Source: Oscheius tipulae
Taxonomy: Eukaryota; Nematoda; Chromadorea; Rhabditida; Rhabditidae
Direction of reading: 5' to 3'
Assembly (NCBI GenBank): GCA_037178975.1
Contig: JASJZH010000005.1
Location: forward strand, 992,001-1,056,000
DNA: 64,000 bases
Positions within the stretch are counted from its first letter, which is position 1. Each line of letters starts with the position of its first letter. Below the pieces are notes generated by a model. It was not told the DNA's origin, did no database searches, and worked only from the letters and a program-made list of their open reading frames with translations. This document shows, in pieces, positions 31,275-43,559 of this stretch. The translations under genes and the position numbers were made by a program.

Positions 31275-31424
31275 TGAAAGGGAAGAAATCGGGAAACAGC
31301 TAATGAGAGAAAAAGTCTTACCTTTGATGTTTCCTTGCACCAGCAATCAATTGATTGCTGGGAAAACCATCGGGAATAGGTAGAGGCTGTTCTATTTAAA
31401 GGGAAATTAGTATTTTGGTTAGAT

Positions 31425-31568
31425 CCGTAGACGGCAGAAGTCGTTTTCAAATCGGGTCCCGCTACGAACTTCACCGAAAGTCCATACTTTGGCATTATTT
31501 GATGTTTTACACACATTTTCATGGATTCTAAGTGTGTTTAATCGACTCAGCGTCGAAAACTATCCCAT
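31425..31568. repeat. Dispersed foldback repeat, partial copy B
   Basis: Half element directly upstream of GTPase copy 2: contains TTTACACACATTTTCATG, GTGTTTAATCGACTCAGCG and TCGAAAACTATCCCA, as in copies A, C and D, without the inverted second half. Confidence 0.7.
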
Positions 31569-31569
31569 C

Positions 31570-33400
31570 ACTGTCTTTCTGAGGATACAGCTCAACTCCT
31601 CCAGAAGATCGCCTCGATGATCCGTAAGTTTTCTTTCAGCCGACGTTGTCCCCTGATCTGGATTCAGAGGTTGAGCATGGGTGTGTCGTTGACCGTGAAG
31701 TTGAGTAAGATTCTCAGAAAGAAAGTGTTCTTGGCCTCGAAGATGATATCCAATATACTTGGACACCCGATTCGATGATGCAAACCTGGGGCAGCATTTT
31801 TCTCGAAAAACAAGCCATGCACCCCTAACGTCATTTTTGCCCAAGGTAGGCATGCATCCAAAGAGGCGTACCAGCTCAAATTCGAGAAAATCAGCCAAAC
31901 GTTTCGAGTCGAGTCAAGTCGACGAGTCATAGCGTTTTTCTCTCTCTACCTGATATGTCCCTGGCGTCATTTTTGCTGGAGATTCATTTGGGCCATATCT
32001 ATCTTGGACAAAAATACGCCAAAGATGTATAAGGTAGTTTTCGATAAAGCGCTGCACCAGCTTCACGCCCTTGATTCGAGAGAGTGTCCAAGTATATGAT
32101 CCAACCTGAGGGTTTGAATAGAATCGGGTCTCGCGATGAGCTTCATCGAAAGTCCATATTTTGCATTACTCGATACTTTACACACATTTTTATGTCTTCT
32201 AAGGATGTTTAATCGACTCTGCGTCGAAAACAACTCCAGAAATGTCTACTTCGACGTCAAAAATGGCCAGAATAATGATGAAAATAAGAAAACGGGAGAA
32301 GAACAGTGTTTCCTCAATTTTCTTTATTATTCTCGTCATTTTTGACGTCAAAGACGTTTTTGAGGTAGTTTTCGACGCTGAGTCACACTTAGAAGTCATA
32401 AAAATGTGTGTAAAGCACCGAAAAATGCTAAATATACGATTTGAGGGAAGTTCTTTGAACCTGTTAAAAAAAAGCCGTTCAACTGTTGAGCCATAACTGG
32501 ACTGTCCCTTTAAAGGCACCATAAAGGACAAGAAAGTTGGTCTCAAACGATATCGAGTTAATTCCGAATATATATAGATGTATGAGCTGGAAATCCTTTG
32601 CTTTCGAGGTCCCCGGGAAAAGTCTCCAGAAGAAAAGCGTTGGCGTCAAGGTCGAAGCCACTTTTATTTGTTATTTAAAATTTGCAAGAGGCGTCCGTCT
32701 GCGACACAAGTCAACTCTAATCTGGGATAACACTTGACAATATTTGTGGACTTTTCTGTCAAGACAAGCCAAGCTAATGCAAGGAGAAACTTTTTTGAGT
32801 TAGTAAGCTACTGTTTTGATTGCTTTAATTGTAAAAAAAAAAAGAAAGAATTATTGCTTTTGCTCCTTGGAGAGTTTCTTAGCAATGGACGACTCGGAGC
32901 TCAATAAAACCGCCGACCAGGCGGCATAGTCGACTGGTTTGTTACAATTGCAAGAGTCTGTCTTTCGTTTATCACTCCCACAAGGTTGAAGCTGAGACAT
33001 TTCGACTTTTCAGCGCCTGTTCAAAGTTTGTAAATTGAAGATAACTCTTGGCATGCCAACGATAAAAGGTTTTGGTTACTGTAGAAATTGACTCCGGATG
33101 TTCCGTATGGTCCCTTTAAAAAGTTTTATACTCTCAACTGTGTTGTACTTATACTACTCATAGCGGCTTTTACTCGATCGGCTACTTTGAGATCCAGAAC
33201 CGTGGCAAGCGCCCTTTTGGAGCTACATTGTACTCATTGTTGGCTCGTTTTATCTGTGGTATTTAGAAAGAATGAGGTAACATTGCCACTAGGGATAATT
33301 GAGAAGAGCATTGGTTGCTCTCAACGTTCACAAAGAGATTTTGATACATTTGCACTCCGAACGAACGTACAGAATGATCTTTATTAGTCCGGAAGCAATG
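31570..33400. other. No supported gene; contains a repeat copy
   Basis: Apart from repeat copy C (32120-32520) I find no exon chain. Minus-strand frames at 31560-31930 show no known domain. A poly-A/AAAG stretch lies at 32831-32850. Confidence 0.45.
32120..32520. repeat. Dispersed foldback repeat, full copy C
   Basis: Most complete member: TTTACACACATTTTTATG and GTTTAATCGACTCTGCG at 32170-32226, an internal GGGAGAAGAACAGTG (32293-32307), then the inverted half TTTTCGACGCTGAGTC (32368-32383), ATGTGTGTAAAGCACCGAAAA (32404), and an end GGACTGTCCCTTTAAAGG near 32500-32517. Confidence 0.78.
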
Positions 33401-33405
33401 CTGAA

Positions 33406-33817
33406 ATGTCAAATTTGCTATTCATGCGTTTTCTCAAAACCACTTCTAAAACACCTGTTTGCGCTACCAGTTTGAGTTTCTATCTTACTATGTGGCAGCC
33501 CAATCCCTACTTTGATCCCGATCCACCAGCTTTTCGTATTTGGCCAAAAATAATTACCCTGTTTGATGTAATGGTGGTTATTCTGGCAATCTACTGTGTC
33601 GCCTTCAAATCCCCTAAGCAGATGACAAAGAACTACAAACTAATGCTAATTTTGAACATTATATAGAAGGTGAATCTAAGAGGTCTATTAAAATTAACTA
33701 AGCTTTCATCTCTGGACAGTCAACCTCCTTGTGCTTGTTCTACCGCTAGATATTCTGCTCTATAGAGGCTTCTATGCGAAGGGCTATTACCCTTATTTAG
33801 AAGTTCCAGAATTATGA
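33406..33817 (+). pseudogene. Srh-type chemoreceptor fragment interrupted by a LINE
   Basis: The exon ~33406-33660 encodes a helix followed by AFKSPKQMTKNYKLMLILNI, close to the S/TP..M..vK..LL motif after helix 1 of nematode Srh receptors. After an intron ending GGACAG at 33719, the exon 33720-33817 encodes NLLVLVLPLDILLYRGFYAKGYYPYLEVP, the helix 2 and loop of that family, then stops at 33815-33817. RTE LINE sequence begins within about 20 bp. Helices 3-7 are missing, so the gene appears truncated by the insertion or by an associated deletion. Confidence 0.62.
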
Positions 33818-33824
33818 TAATTCG

Positions 33825-34675
33825 TTAGCATAATGTTCTTCAACTCCGTCCTGGCTTACGCTGTCAACAACATCGATTGGGACCAAGATGGGCTGAAAAT
33901 CAACGGCGAGCAGCTACCTCTTCTTGCCTACGCCGACGACCTCGTGATCTTTGCCAAAAGCCGTCCCGAATTGGAGAGAATGCTGGTCAAACTGATAGAT
34001 AGTCTTGGTAAAGTGGGCCTAAAGATCAACTTTGAGAAGACAGTCGAAATGTCATCCACCAAAGGACGAGCACCGATTTCTGTCTTCGGAGAGAATGTCA
34101 AGTTTGTGGATACCTTCACCTTTCTAGGATCGAAGATTTCCATACCAATTGCCAATAATGCAGAGATGAAACGACGGATTGGACTAGGTTACTGGAAGTT
34201 CAACGAAAATAGAAAGCTGCTATGCGACCACACAATCCCTCTGAGCAAGAGACGAAGACTCCTCTTCGGAGCTGTATCCTGGGTGCTTCAAGATTCCGAT
34301 AGGAAGTCTTTGATGGTCGCGCAACACAAATTAGAGAGAAGAATGTTAGGCATCTCGATGCTAGACCGATGGACAAATCAACGACTGAGACGTACATCCA
34401 AATTGAACGACTGGAAGACGATGGCGGTTAATAAGAAACTCAGCTGGGCCGAAAGGATTACAAACATGGAACCGAGCAGATGGGCGAAGAAGATCACAGA
34501 GTGGTATCCGAGGGGCGGAAAAAGAAGACCCGGAGGACAAAAGTGCAGATGGTCTGATGAAATCACAGCGTTAGCGGGTTCTACATGGTGGAGGAACTCG
34601 AATATGGAATGGTCTACTCTCAGAAACGCTCTAGTCGATAATAATAGACTTGATTAAGCGAATAAATAAAATAAA
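33825..34675 (+). mobile_element. 5'-truncated RTE-type LINE
   Basis: The 274-residue frame (33833-34657) starts inside a reverse transcriptase, with LLAYADDLVIFAKS (catalytic YADD) and GLKINFEKT, then the RTE-type C-terminal segment LDRWTNQRLRR, WAERITNMEPSRWAKKITEWYPR and KRRPGGQKCRWSDE. It is intact to its stop and ends in an (AATAAA)-like A-rich tail at 34660-34675. The start truncated within the RT and the A-rich tail are typical of LINE insertion. It lies directly after the Srh-like fragment. Confidence 0.9.
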
Positions 34676-35234
34676 AATTCAAGAGGCGCTTGAAATGTAA
34701 GAAGCTTCTTTCTTCACTTTCATTTAAATTGAGGTCTTGGCAAGAAAACCCATCAGAACGCAGTCTCATGTATTTTGTTGTAGCTTTGCAGCAAGCAATA
34801 AAGGTGACTTTTTGTTGTCTTCAAATTGTTGGAAATTTTGTCTCTCTATCGTTGAAACGTTTCTATTTCAGAAAATTCCTGACAATTCATTCTCGACAAA
34901 GAGGCTATATGCATTGTATTGGAGCACAAAAAAAGAGTACTTCTTAACTAAAAATAGTTAAAATTGGGTTTTCTACCGTTTTTTCGATGATTTTCTGATT
35001 TCGAATGCTGCTTATCGTAAAGAGCATATTTAGTGAAAACAAACCAAAAAAAGGGAAAAGGGTCAAAATGGCAGAGTTTTGGTGATTACGCAAGCCATAA
35101 CCATTTTCGCTGCTCATTTCCATTTCCTTCAAGTTTTTCTTGTTTGTTATAGGTCCAAATTGGTGGAGATGCAACAAAATGGTTTGCATTGCCGCGCAAA
35201 ATGCGGTAGAATCGCGCCAATGAGTTTGTAGTCG

Positions 35235-35463
35235 GAAACTCGCTTTAAGAACAGAACTCCTCTTCACATTGCTGCCCAAAAAGGCCAAGTCGGCGAAGTG
35301 GAGCGTCTCCTCCAAAATGGAGCTATCGTCAACAGTGAAGATACCGATCACGCCACTCCACTGCATTTTGCTGCTCAAGATGGGCACGTTCAAGTAGAGG
35401 AAGTGCTTCTTAGCGCCGGAGCTTCGGTCACGCCAAAAGACATAGATGGGAGAACCATCTAGT
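35235..35463 (+). pseudogene. Ankyrin-repeat fragment
   Basis: About 70 residues after a short non-matching start contain RTPLHIAAQKG, ATPLHFAAQDGHV and a third partial repeat GASVTPKDIDGRT before a stop at ~35461. These are canonical ankyrin helices (TPLH.AA..G) and resemble the ankyrin gene at 44152-45066, for example the TPLHFAAQNGHV repeat. There are no flanking splice-linked exons that I can recognise. Probably a broken paralogue. Confidence 0.7.
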
Positions 35464-35464
35464 C

Positions 35465-36740
35465 TGTATCTCTAACATCTTGGAAAGGATGTGGGAAGTG
35501 CGTAAACATTTTCGAGATTTGCGCGCTCTTCGATCTTGTAGAGCAGTTCAAGGACTACAAGTTGTTTCACCCTTTTGGGGCTCATCGTAGCCACTTCCCA
35601 CTCTTAGGCTCCACGTCCTATCCCTCGAATCTCCTTCTCTCAACCCTCTTCCCACGACATTTTAAACCCATTTCATATTCCTTGGACCCACCCTCTTCAC
35701 TTTTGAACCCGCTTCCCATTCTGTCAACTCATTTCTCATCGTTTAATCCCACTTTCGAATCATTGAACCCACTTTCTTTTCTTCTAATCCACTTCCTATA
35801 TTCTGACTCACTTACCATCCTTTGAACCCACTTCTTATTCTTCTCTCATCCCTCAAAAAACTTTCCATCCCACTTCCCTTTCACTCTTTGAAACGCCTTC
35901 CCATCTTTTGAACCCACTTCCTACCTTTTGAATCTCTTTGAACCCATTTCCTATCTCGCGAAACTCCTTCCCAACCTTTGAACCGACTTCCCACTCTTTG
36001 ACAGTAAGTAACCAAAAGACTATTATCCTTGACATGCCAAAAGTTGGCATGTCGAAATTCAGTCTGTGAGTATGGCAGGAGGTTGCTGCTTTGAGGCTGC
36101 GAGCATTTCCGTCGCAATTTTTGGATCTATCCAATACCAAACAGTTCAGCCAGCTGAGTCGCTGCAACTATTTTTTACGTTTGAAATCTGGTCAGTCTAA
36201 GAAGTCAACAGAGCGTCGAGGAGCAACATACTTCCAGCGCACATGGTTCCAACTGAATTTCTGAACTAGCCCTAACTTGTCAAAAGCAATTAAATCGCTT
36301 TAACGAGTTACTTGTCAGGGTTAGCTTGACAAGTCTCAGCTCTGTGAGACACTTTTGCAAAGTCTCACGGAACCTGGCTTTTCTTCAGAGAAGTGCGCAT
36401 TTTTTGGGTTGTACCTTAAAAACAAAGCATTTCTGACCCATACTTCTATATATATTCGAAGCAGCTCGATGAGATCTATTGTTTGGGATCAACTTTATTT
36501 TGTCCCTTACGATCCTTTTCTTCTCAACTCCTATCCCTCGAATCACTATTTGAACTTACCTTCCTCGAACCCAACTCTCTATCCAAGTAATACTATCGTC
36601 CCTAATGATAGTCATAAACTGATTCCTTTGGTTTTTACCCGGTTTCTATTCTTTTCTGTCAACCTGTATTGGTCCCCTTCCCTCTAACTTTAACCCGCCC
36701 GCATGTTCCTCGCCAGTCGAGCAACCCTTACATATATTTA
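35465..36740. other. No supported gene; degenerate TTTGAACCCACTTCC tandem region
   Basis: From about 35640 to 36000 the phrase TTTGAACCCACTTCCCAT and close variants recurs every ~18-40 bp (for example 35706, 35757, 35820, 35918, 35938, 35979), a decayed tandem repeat. The remainder shows no gene signal. Confidence 0.6.
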
Positions 36741-36743
36741 TTA

Positions 36744-39220
36744 CGATTTCAACGTGTTCACGTGTCGCATTCTATGCTGGTTCCATTGGGCTTGATCTTC
36801 TCTAGCCACTCGCATCCAACTTTGTCCCATTTCGCCTGTGAAACTGTCGCTCCATCTGGGTTTCGGTCTTCCTGATGGTCTGATTGCTCTCCAGGGGGGC
36901 CATTCCAGCACTCGTCTCGTCCATGTGTCCGCGTATGATATTTTCCTTGCGAAGTTCCATTTTCTTATAGCCCATCTCTCTCTAACATCTGCGACTTTGG
37001 TCCTCTCCATTAGCCAGTTGTTTGTCCGCCTATCCAGCAAAGTGACACCAAGACATCTTCGGAGCATTCTTCTCTGAGCGATCACTAGTTTCGTACAGTC
37101 CCGTTCTCGAAGAGTCCATGTTTCGCTTGCATAAAGGAGGGCCGGTTCAATACAGGATATGAAGATTTTTCTCTTGTGTCGAATGGAAACGGCCCTGCTG
37201 GTAAGGAGTTGGTGGAACTTGTTGAAACATCCCCAAGCAGCACGGATCCTTCTTGAGAGGGGTTCCTGTCAAACGAAATTCTTTGGCCCAAGTAGATTGC
37301 TTCGGTCTTGTATTGGATCCTCACTCCTTCTACCTTGATAACTGCTGGTCGTCTGTTGCACATAACGAACGTCTTTTCCATGTTCAATTCTAATCCTACT
37401 GTTTTGCTGGCATCGGATAGTTCTTGAAGCATTTGTTCAGCTGCAGCAGCGGAAGTAGAGACTAATACTATATCATCCGCAAAACGAAGATTTGAGAGCC
37501 ATTGTCCTTGAATGTTAATACCTTTTTCATTCCAGTCCAAACTTCTGAATACCGTTTCCATGGTGGCAGAAAAGAGGGCCGGCGAAATTGTGTCCCCTTG
37601 TCTCACTCCTCGTTGGACATCCAGTTCAACTGATCCACCAACTGCGTTGACTTGGACTTTGGCGTACATGTAGATGTTGTGGAGGAGACGAATGAATTTG
37701 GCGGAACTCCTTGTGTGTAAAGCGATTTCCAAACGGCTGGATGCTCAATCGTGTCGAATGCCTTTTTGTAATCAATGACGACTAGGAAGAGGGGTAGATG
37801 GTATTCTTGACTTCTTTGGATGAGCTCGTTTACGGCCAGAATATGATGAGATGTTGAAAATCCTTTCCGGAATCCTGCCTGATCAGATGTCTGATTGAAC
37901 TCCAGTGTTTGCAACATTCTCTGCCCAATAATTGCCATCAGTGCCTTGTAGATTGTGGACATGAGAGCTATAGGCCGGTAGTTTTTGGTCTCCAGGGGGC
38001 TACCCTTCTTGAACAGTAATTTGATCGTAGAGTCGGCTAACGTTTCAGGAGTCTCTTCGTCTTCAATGATCTTGTTAAACATGACAGAGAGAGGAGCAGC
38101 TATGATGTCTTTCGCAGCCAGCAGCATGTCGTTTGTAACCTTGTCATGTCCAGAAGACTTGCTATTCTTCAGCTTTGTGATGGCTTTTTTGACTTCTTCC
38201 GGCAATATTGAGGGGACGGTTTCTTCGTCATCCATCTGCGGAAGTTGTCGAGGATTTGCAGCCGTGTAGAGGTCGTTGTAAAACTTCCGAATGACATCGC
38301 TGACTGTGGAGGGTGAAGAACAGACAGTACCGTGTGCGTCGACCAGCTGTGTGAGACGTGTCCTTGTCACATTGTTGGAAGTCAGCGCCTTTTTCAAGCT
38401 CTTGCCCCGGGCGACGGCCTCGTGAACTCGTTGGAAGTGTTTGACCGTAGGTCTTCTTTGATGGACTCCCGAAGAGCTTTGTTGGTAATTGAAAATTCGA
38501 CTCTATTCCTTCGTGTGTTTGGTCGAACTTGGAGTTGATGTCTCATCTGGTAGAGGGATTTCGTTCTGGCAGATTGAAAGTCCTCTTTCGGCATAGGAAC
38601 CGTAGCAACTTCGGCAGCAAACATCAATGATTCCTGCAGATTCTTGTAGATAGTGAGATCTTTGTTGACTGACATCTGTTCCATGGTGTATGAGAAGAGC
38701 TGCTTGTTCAACTTGCTCTTCATGTTGGGCTGCGGTGTGAAAATTCTTCTTCCATTGAACTGGAGCGTACTCATCAACAGCCTATGGTCCGATGTGTATG
38801 GGACTACTGCTACATCTTTGAAGATGGACTTATCCCCGCAGAGGAAATAGTCGATACAGTTTTTCGCTTCCATATTCGGAGACATCCAGGTCCACTTGCG
38901 GTTAGGGCTTTTTCGGAACCATGTATTCATGAAGAAGAGCTTGTGTTCATGGCAGAAATCAGCTAGCATTTGTCCTCTGTCATTTCGGTCGCCAAGGCCA
39001 TGTTCTCCAATAAATGTCTCTCCATCTTCATGTAGTCACTTTTGCATTCATGTCGCCTAGTATGACCTTGTATAATTGAAGACCATTTACCCGTTGTCGA
39101 TGAGGAGATCTTAGAGCTCGAATCACGTTGTCTAGGCATTCTTCGTAGTCCTGGTCGACGTATGTGGAGGTGGCAGACCTTCAGGATTTGACGCTCATCT
39201 AAATACTTTTTCACCAACGT
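36744..39220 (-). mobile_element. Near full-length but frameshifted RTE-type LINE
   Basis: Reading on the minus strand: an AP endonuclease (39180-38780) with VILGDMNAK, then HGLGDRNDRG, FFMNTWFRKS..WTWMSP, and YTSDHRLL; a linker; and reverse transcriptase (38397-37085) with NYRPIALMSTIYK, QAGFRKGFSTSHH, VVIDYKKAFDT, GVRQGDTISPALFS, NLRFADDIVL (FADD) and GLELNMEKT; then the RTE C-terminal segment (37085-36744) with LLDRRTNNWL and WPPWRAIRPSGRPKPRWSD. Endonuclease and RT are split among at least four frames, so it is inactive. Second, longer copy of the type seen at 33.8 kb, in opposite orientation. Confidence 0.92.
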
Positions 39221-39259
39221 CGACTCTCAAACTACCTTCTTTTTTTATGAGATTGAATT

Positions 39260-40445
39260 TTCAGCAACTGACCGCGTATGGTTTTCGCTTCTTGTGACTG
39301 TGCTATAGCACAGAGAGGACCGTCGCTGCTACGAGAGCCATCAATAGCTTGGAACTGGTAGAAGCCAGTACGGAATTTGATGGGAGTAGTACCCGTTCTG
39401 GCTCGAACAACAGTTTCTAAAGCGAAAATATGGAAAAACGTTTGAAATTACTAACCATAAATACCGCTTCGAAATCGCCTACAAAGATTTCTTCAAAACT
39501 GATAGGCTTTGCATCAGGCTGAGCGATGTCAGTAACTTTAGTGAATTTCATCAAGTTGTGGCCGATCAGATTCAGATCACTGAACCTGCTGAGAGACTGT
39601 TCCTTGTAAGAAGCCCCCATGACTTCATACATCCAAAATCGAGAAGCTGAGTTTCAATGTTTATGAATTTGCGAAAGCTTAACCTCATTGTTCTTCAGCC
39701 CGTGACTGACAATCGTCTCGTTGAAGAATGTAATACGAACATTTTGGTCATCAACTATCAGAAAGTGATAGACTTCGAATTCTCCCTTTCCACGATCGTT
39801 TTCATAGCTCTTTACTGGATCAACGCCGCTCAGTTTAGCCACAAAGCTGAACATTTTTAGATACAAAAATTTAAAAAAAAAAATATATCCTACTCGGAGG
39901 AATGAAGCTTAACTTCATCGAGTGTTAGGATTTTCTGATAGTCAGGAATCCATTTCTGACCACTATCACTTCTCAAAGTCTCATAACCCATTTGCTCATC
40001 GACCAACCCCTCGTATTTGGTATTCAGGAGCGGATGATAATGGCATTTGGCTGTTTTCAGGCAAAATCGTAAATTTGAATTACCTGAATACTTCAAAGTT
40101 TTCAAAAAGGTTCACTAAGCCGATTTTAATGTGATTCCAGGCTTCGGTAGCTTTTCCATAGCAAGCAAACTAGGTCAACTTGTCATTGGCATCGGCCAAA
40201 ATCAAATTGAGAACGTTTTGTTGCAAAGTGTTTCGTGTTTTGTAGGAAATGAACTCAACATCAGCTACTACGAAATTTCCAGTGCTAAGAAATGTTAAGA
40301 AGCAAACAGTAAATTTACTTTTTTGTATCGATTATCAAACTGTCGAAATTAGAGATTGTAACACCAGAAATTTTCTTCAAAATCTGTTCACCTTGTTCGT
40401 CTTGGAACATTTTTGGTCGTTTACGCTTTATGCTGAAAGCAAGTT
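39260..40445 (-). pseudogene. RPA1-like (OB-fold single-strand DNA-binding) gene with an in-frame stop
   Basis: Minus-strand pieces in order: 40445-40330 (KRPKMFQDEQGEQILKK), 40285-40090 (GNFVVADVEFISYKTRN...NLILADAND, a stop at ~40180, then WNHIKIGLVNLFENFEVF), 40080-39890 (a spacer with KWIPDYQKILTLDEVKL), 39860-39660 (DRGKGEFEVYHFLIVDDQNVRITFFNETI, close to DBD-A of RPA1), 39640-39475 and ~39417-39255. Each OB segment shows the strand pattern of RPA-type domains. The internal TAG and some unresolved joins argue for a pseudogene. RPA1-like OB proteins can also be carried by mobile elements; I see no helicase nearby to support that. Confidence 0.5.
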
Positions 40446-40984
40446 AAGGTTTTTAAAAGAAGAATATCGAAATTTAGAAGTTTTGAGAGCACTTTAGAGA
40501 TCAAGAACATTTTAGAACGATTTTTGAGACAAAAGAATAGCGAAAGCGAGTAAAACAAGAGCATTTTAGAATGAAATCTAAGGTGCAAACAGGAGTGTCG
40601 ATTGACTACTCCATACACCAAAGACTTGCGCCATGTACCCGAAGTCGCTCCAAAACTACATTTTGAAACGCATTCGAATTAAAACGCATCTCCCTACATG
40701 ATAAGCTAATCTTATCAAACGTGTCCGACATGTCCGACACCCAGCCGTGAGTTTGTTTTCTAAAATTTTAACTTCATGCTCCAACGCTTTCTAAAGACCA
40801 TAAAACGGCTCAGAGATTATGCAGACTATCTGTACAAGAGAGTCGACACTTTGTTTCTGGACCAAATTTGGCCAAATTATGTTCAATGTGTCTAAAGTAA
40901 TAATAAGCGAATCCGAGCAATGTGGTAATCTCATTGCTGTTTCGCCCTAGTAGTAAAGTATCGGCCATATCGATTTTTCATACC

Positions 40985-43545
40985 ACTTGTGTGCTTGCGC
41001 AAGTTAATCTGTTTAGATAAGAAAAACTCGTTGTTACATGGCCCCAAGAGTGGACAGTTTTCAAACTTCAGAATCTGTCTGACCCACTTTGGCGACTATC
41101 GCCAGATAGAAGATTGTAAGACTCCACATTCCGTGAAACCCAATAAGCATCAGTTGGATGTAAAACTGATAAAGGAGATCAACGAAAAATCTGGCTATCC
41201 TTTCAAATGCAACAATCTAACCGACTATCAAGATAAGTTGAAGAAGGTGACAGCAAAGAGTAAGAGTAGCTGAACTCGTTCCTGTTTAGACCTTCCCTAG
41301 GACGGAGATACTGGAAAACTTTATTGACAAGCAGGAAAGTCACCAGGATCCCTCGAAACTGAAAGTTAGTTCTTAGCGATGTGAAAATGTCATTTTTTGG
41401 ATCGTCACCAAAGCCGGAGAGCTTTCTCAATTCTTGATTTCTCCAACGCTGCCAACTGCCCAGTTTCTGGGATTCGAATATGAGAAGGACAAGAATATCC
41501 TGAGACTCTGCTCGAATGACTTCTCTCCATCGAGTGAGGTGTTCGAATCATGGGACTTTACGAAGGTTGGAGAGGCACGTCTCAGGGGTGATACGGTTAG
41601 TTGGAAATTTCAAGGGGCGGAGAGCAGACTATATTTATTACAGAGTGAGGATATCGTTGTAGGAGAGGATTGCATCTATCGCGTAATGAAGGCCAATCAC
41701 AAGGACTACACACTCTACATAAGCAAAGAATTTGACGGATTTCTGGGAGACGGTAAAGGCTACAACTTTTCTAACCACACAACCTATGCAGATCCCGTTG
41801 AAATACGAGGAGTGGAAAATAGTGGACTCGACGTAAAAAAGCTCCTTTACAAAACCGTCGCCGTAGCTCAAATCAAAAAAGTTGTGGCCATGGTGGCAAA
41901 GGATCACAAAAAATGTGTAATGGATCGCGTAGATTCTATTTATAAAACTTGCACTGTTTATTTCTAGATTACTATCATCGACGACTTCGAGCATTTTGAC
42001 GATAGAGAGAGCTCCACAATTTTCTTCCGCGTGCTGGGAACATTTCTTAATGACTGGATCCCGATTTTGAAGGGATTCAGTCATTAAGAAAGGATATCTA
42101 ATTAGATCCTATGGTGGAACTATTGTCGTTCCTTTCGTTCCTGGTATTTGTCCCTCTTTTGGCCTGACTTTTTATTCAGATAATGAATGGAAAACATGGG
42201 CCAAGGTTGTTACTGAAACAAAGACAAGTCCCTTTAAGAACCAAGACTTGTTTACCATGTTTGCCATTAATTCGGAGCACGGTCCTTATATAAATGGAGA
42301 AACAAATCAAGATGATCCTCTGGAGAAGAACAGTGATTTCAATCTATTTCTCTGCTTCGCCAACATCAAATCATTCAAAAACTGTTGTGCTTCTACGACT
42401 ATATTGAGTAATGTGAAGGGAGTCTTCGTTCAAGACATAGACGATCCATACTGGCATGAAGGAGAGAAAAAAGTTTTTGTTTCACATTTGGAGCAATTGA
42501 GCTATCAGTGGAGGAAGCTTGTAGGAAGACTTTTTCCTGGTAAGATTTCTTTGCTGTTTCAAGTTCAGGCTGTCCGCGACTTCTCCCAAAATTTGCTAAA
42601 GTCGCTGACTTTCAGCTCACAGCGTACAGTCCAGTAACTTGGAGCGTTGCTAGCTGACACATACCACTGTACTTCAGTTTTTTTCAGAATTACTCCTCCC
42701 TGTGCCCTATCTTAAACGGTCCGTCTACTTCTTCAGCCCCCCTGTTCATCCGTTCCCTCAAATAGAGGGGCACGTATACAATGAAGCGCCGTGGAGAATC
42801 ACTGATAAGACTACCTATGCGGTCGTCGAGAATTTATCCGGCTTGGAGAAGTTCATCTCTCTCTTCATGAAAGTGATCAAATGAAGATATCAACAGATTT
42901 ATTTTTAGTGGACCTCTAGACGCTCGCTATGAGTACATATGGGAGCTGCACATGTATATGTTTCCGACATCCAAAACTATTTGAAGAACAAGTGTGAGTC
43001 CGCCCCAAAAATAATCAATGTTTTTCCTCGTCAGATCCTAAAGTTCGCCTCATTTGGAAATCGATAAAAAAGGAGGAGGATCAGACTTTCGAGACGGCCC
43101 GAAATGCACTACTAATGGAGAAAAAAAAAGATACATCTGAGTCTTTGACAAGAAAGAACGAAAAATTGAAAGCTGACTTGTTTCTTGTCCAAGATAAATT
43201 CCGCATGAAAAGCAGTGAGATCGACAACAAGTGCGACCTTCAGTCGATTAATGACTTTCGAGATAACGGTAAGCGTTTCGTTTTTGCCGTCCGATAAGGA
43301 GCGTAGCATTACAACCGCTATGAAGTAGTATGGTCTAAAGTTCCTTGGGCATGAGACCTGTCCAATCGAAGAGTCGGGCAATTTCAAATTACAGGACTTT
43401 CTGATCTCCGAGTCAAGCCGAAGACTATTAGGCTGTTCACCAACGATAACGCTGAACGTGAAATGGTGATTGCAAAACTGAAGGGAGACTACAGTTGGAA
43501 TAACGAAACACAGATGTTTGAAGAACCAAAAACTAAGGAATAATT
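40985..43545 (+). CDS. Unrecognised multi-exon gene or gene pair
   Basis: A run of open plus-strand blocks with coding-like composition: 40989-41273, ~41290-41365, 41434-41967 (178 residues, GVENSGLDVKKLLYKTVAVAQ), ~41968-42083 (IIDDFEHFDDRESST), ~42090-42540 (VVPFVPGICPSFGLTF and LEQLSYQWRKLVGRLF), ~42690-42885, ~43035-43270 (charged, coiled-coil like: KKKDTSESLTRKNEKLKADL) and ~43395-43543 (KLKGDYSWNNETQMFEE, stop, then AATAAA at ~43570). Splice sites such as TTTTTTTCAG near 42685 and GTAAGCG near 43267 fit, but several joins cannot be made in frame. No family recognised; possibly partly decayed. Confidence 0.45.
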
Positions 43546-43559
43546 TTACTTTTGCGATA

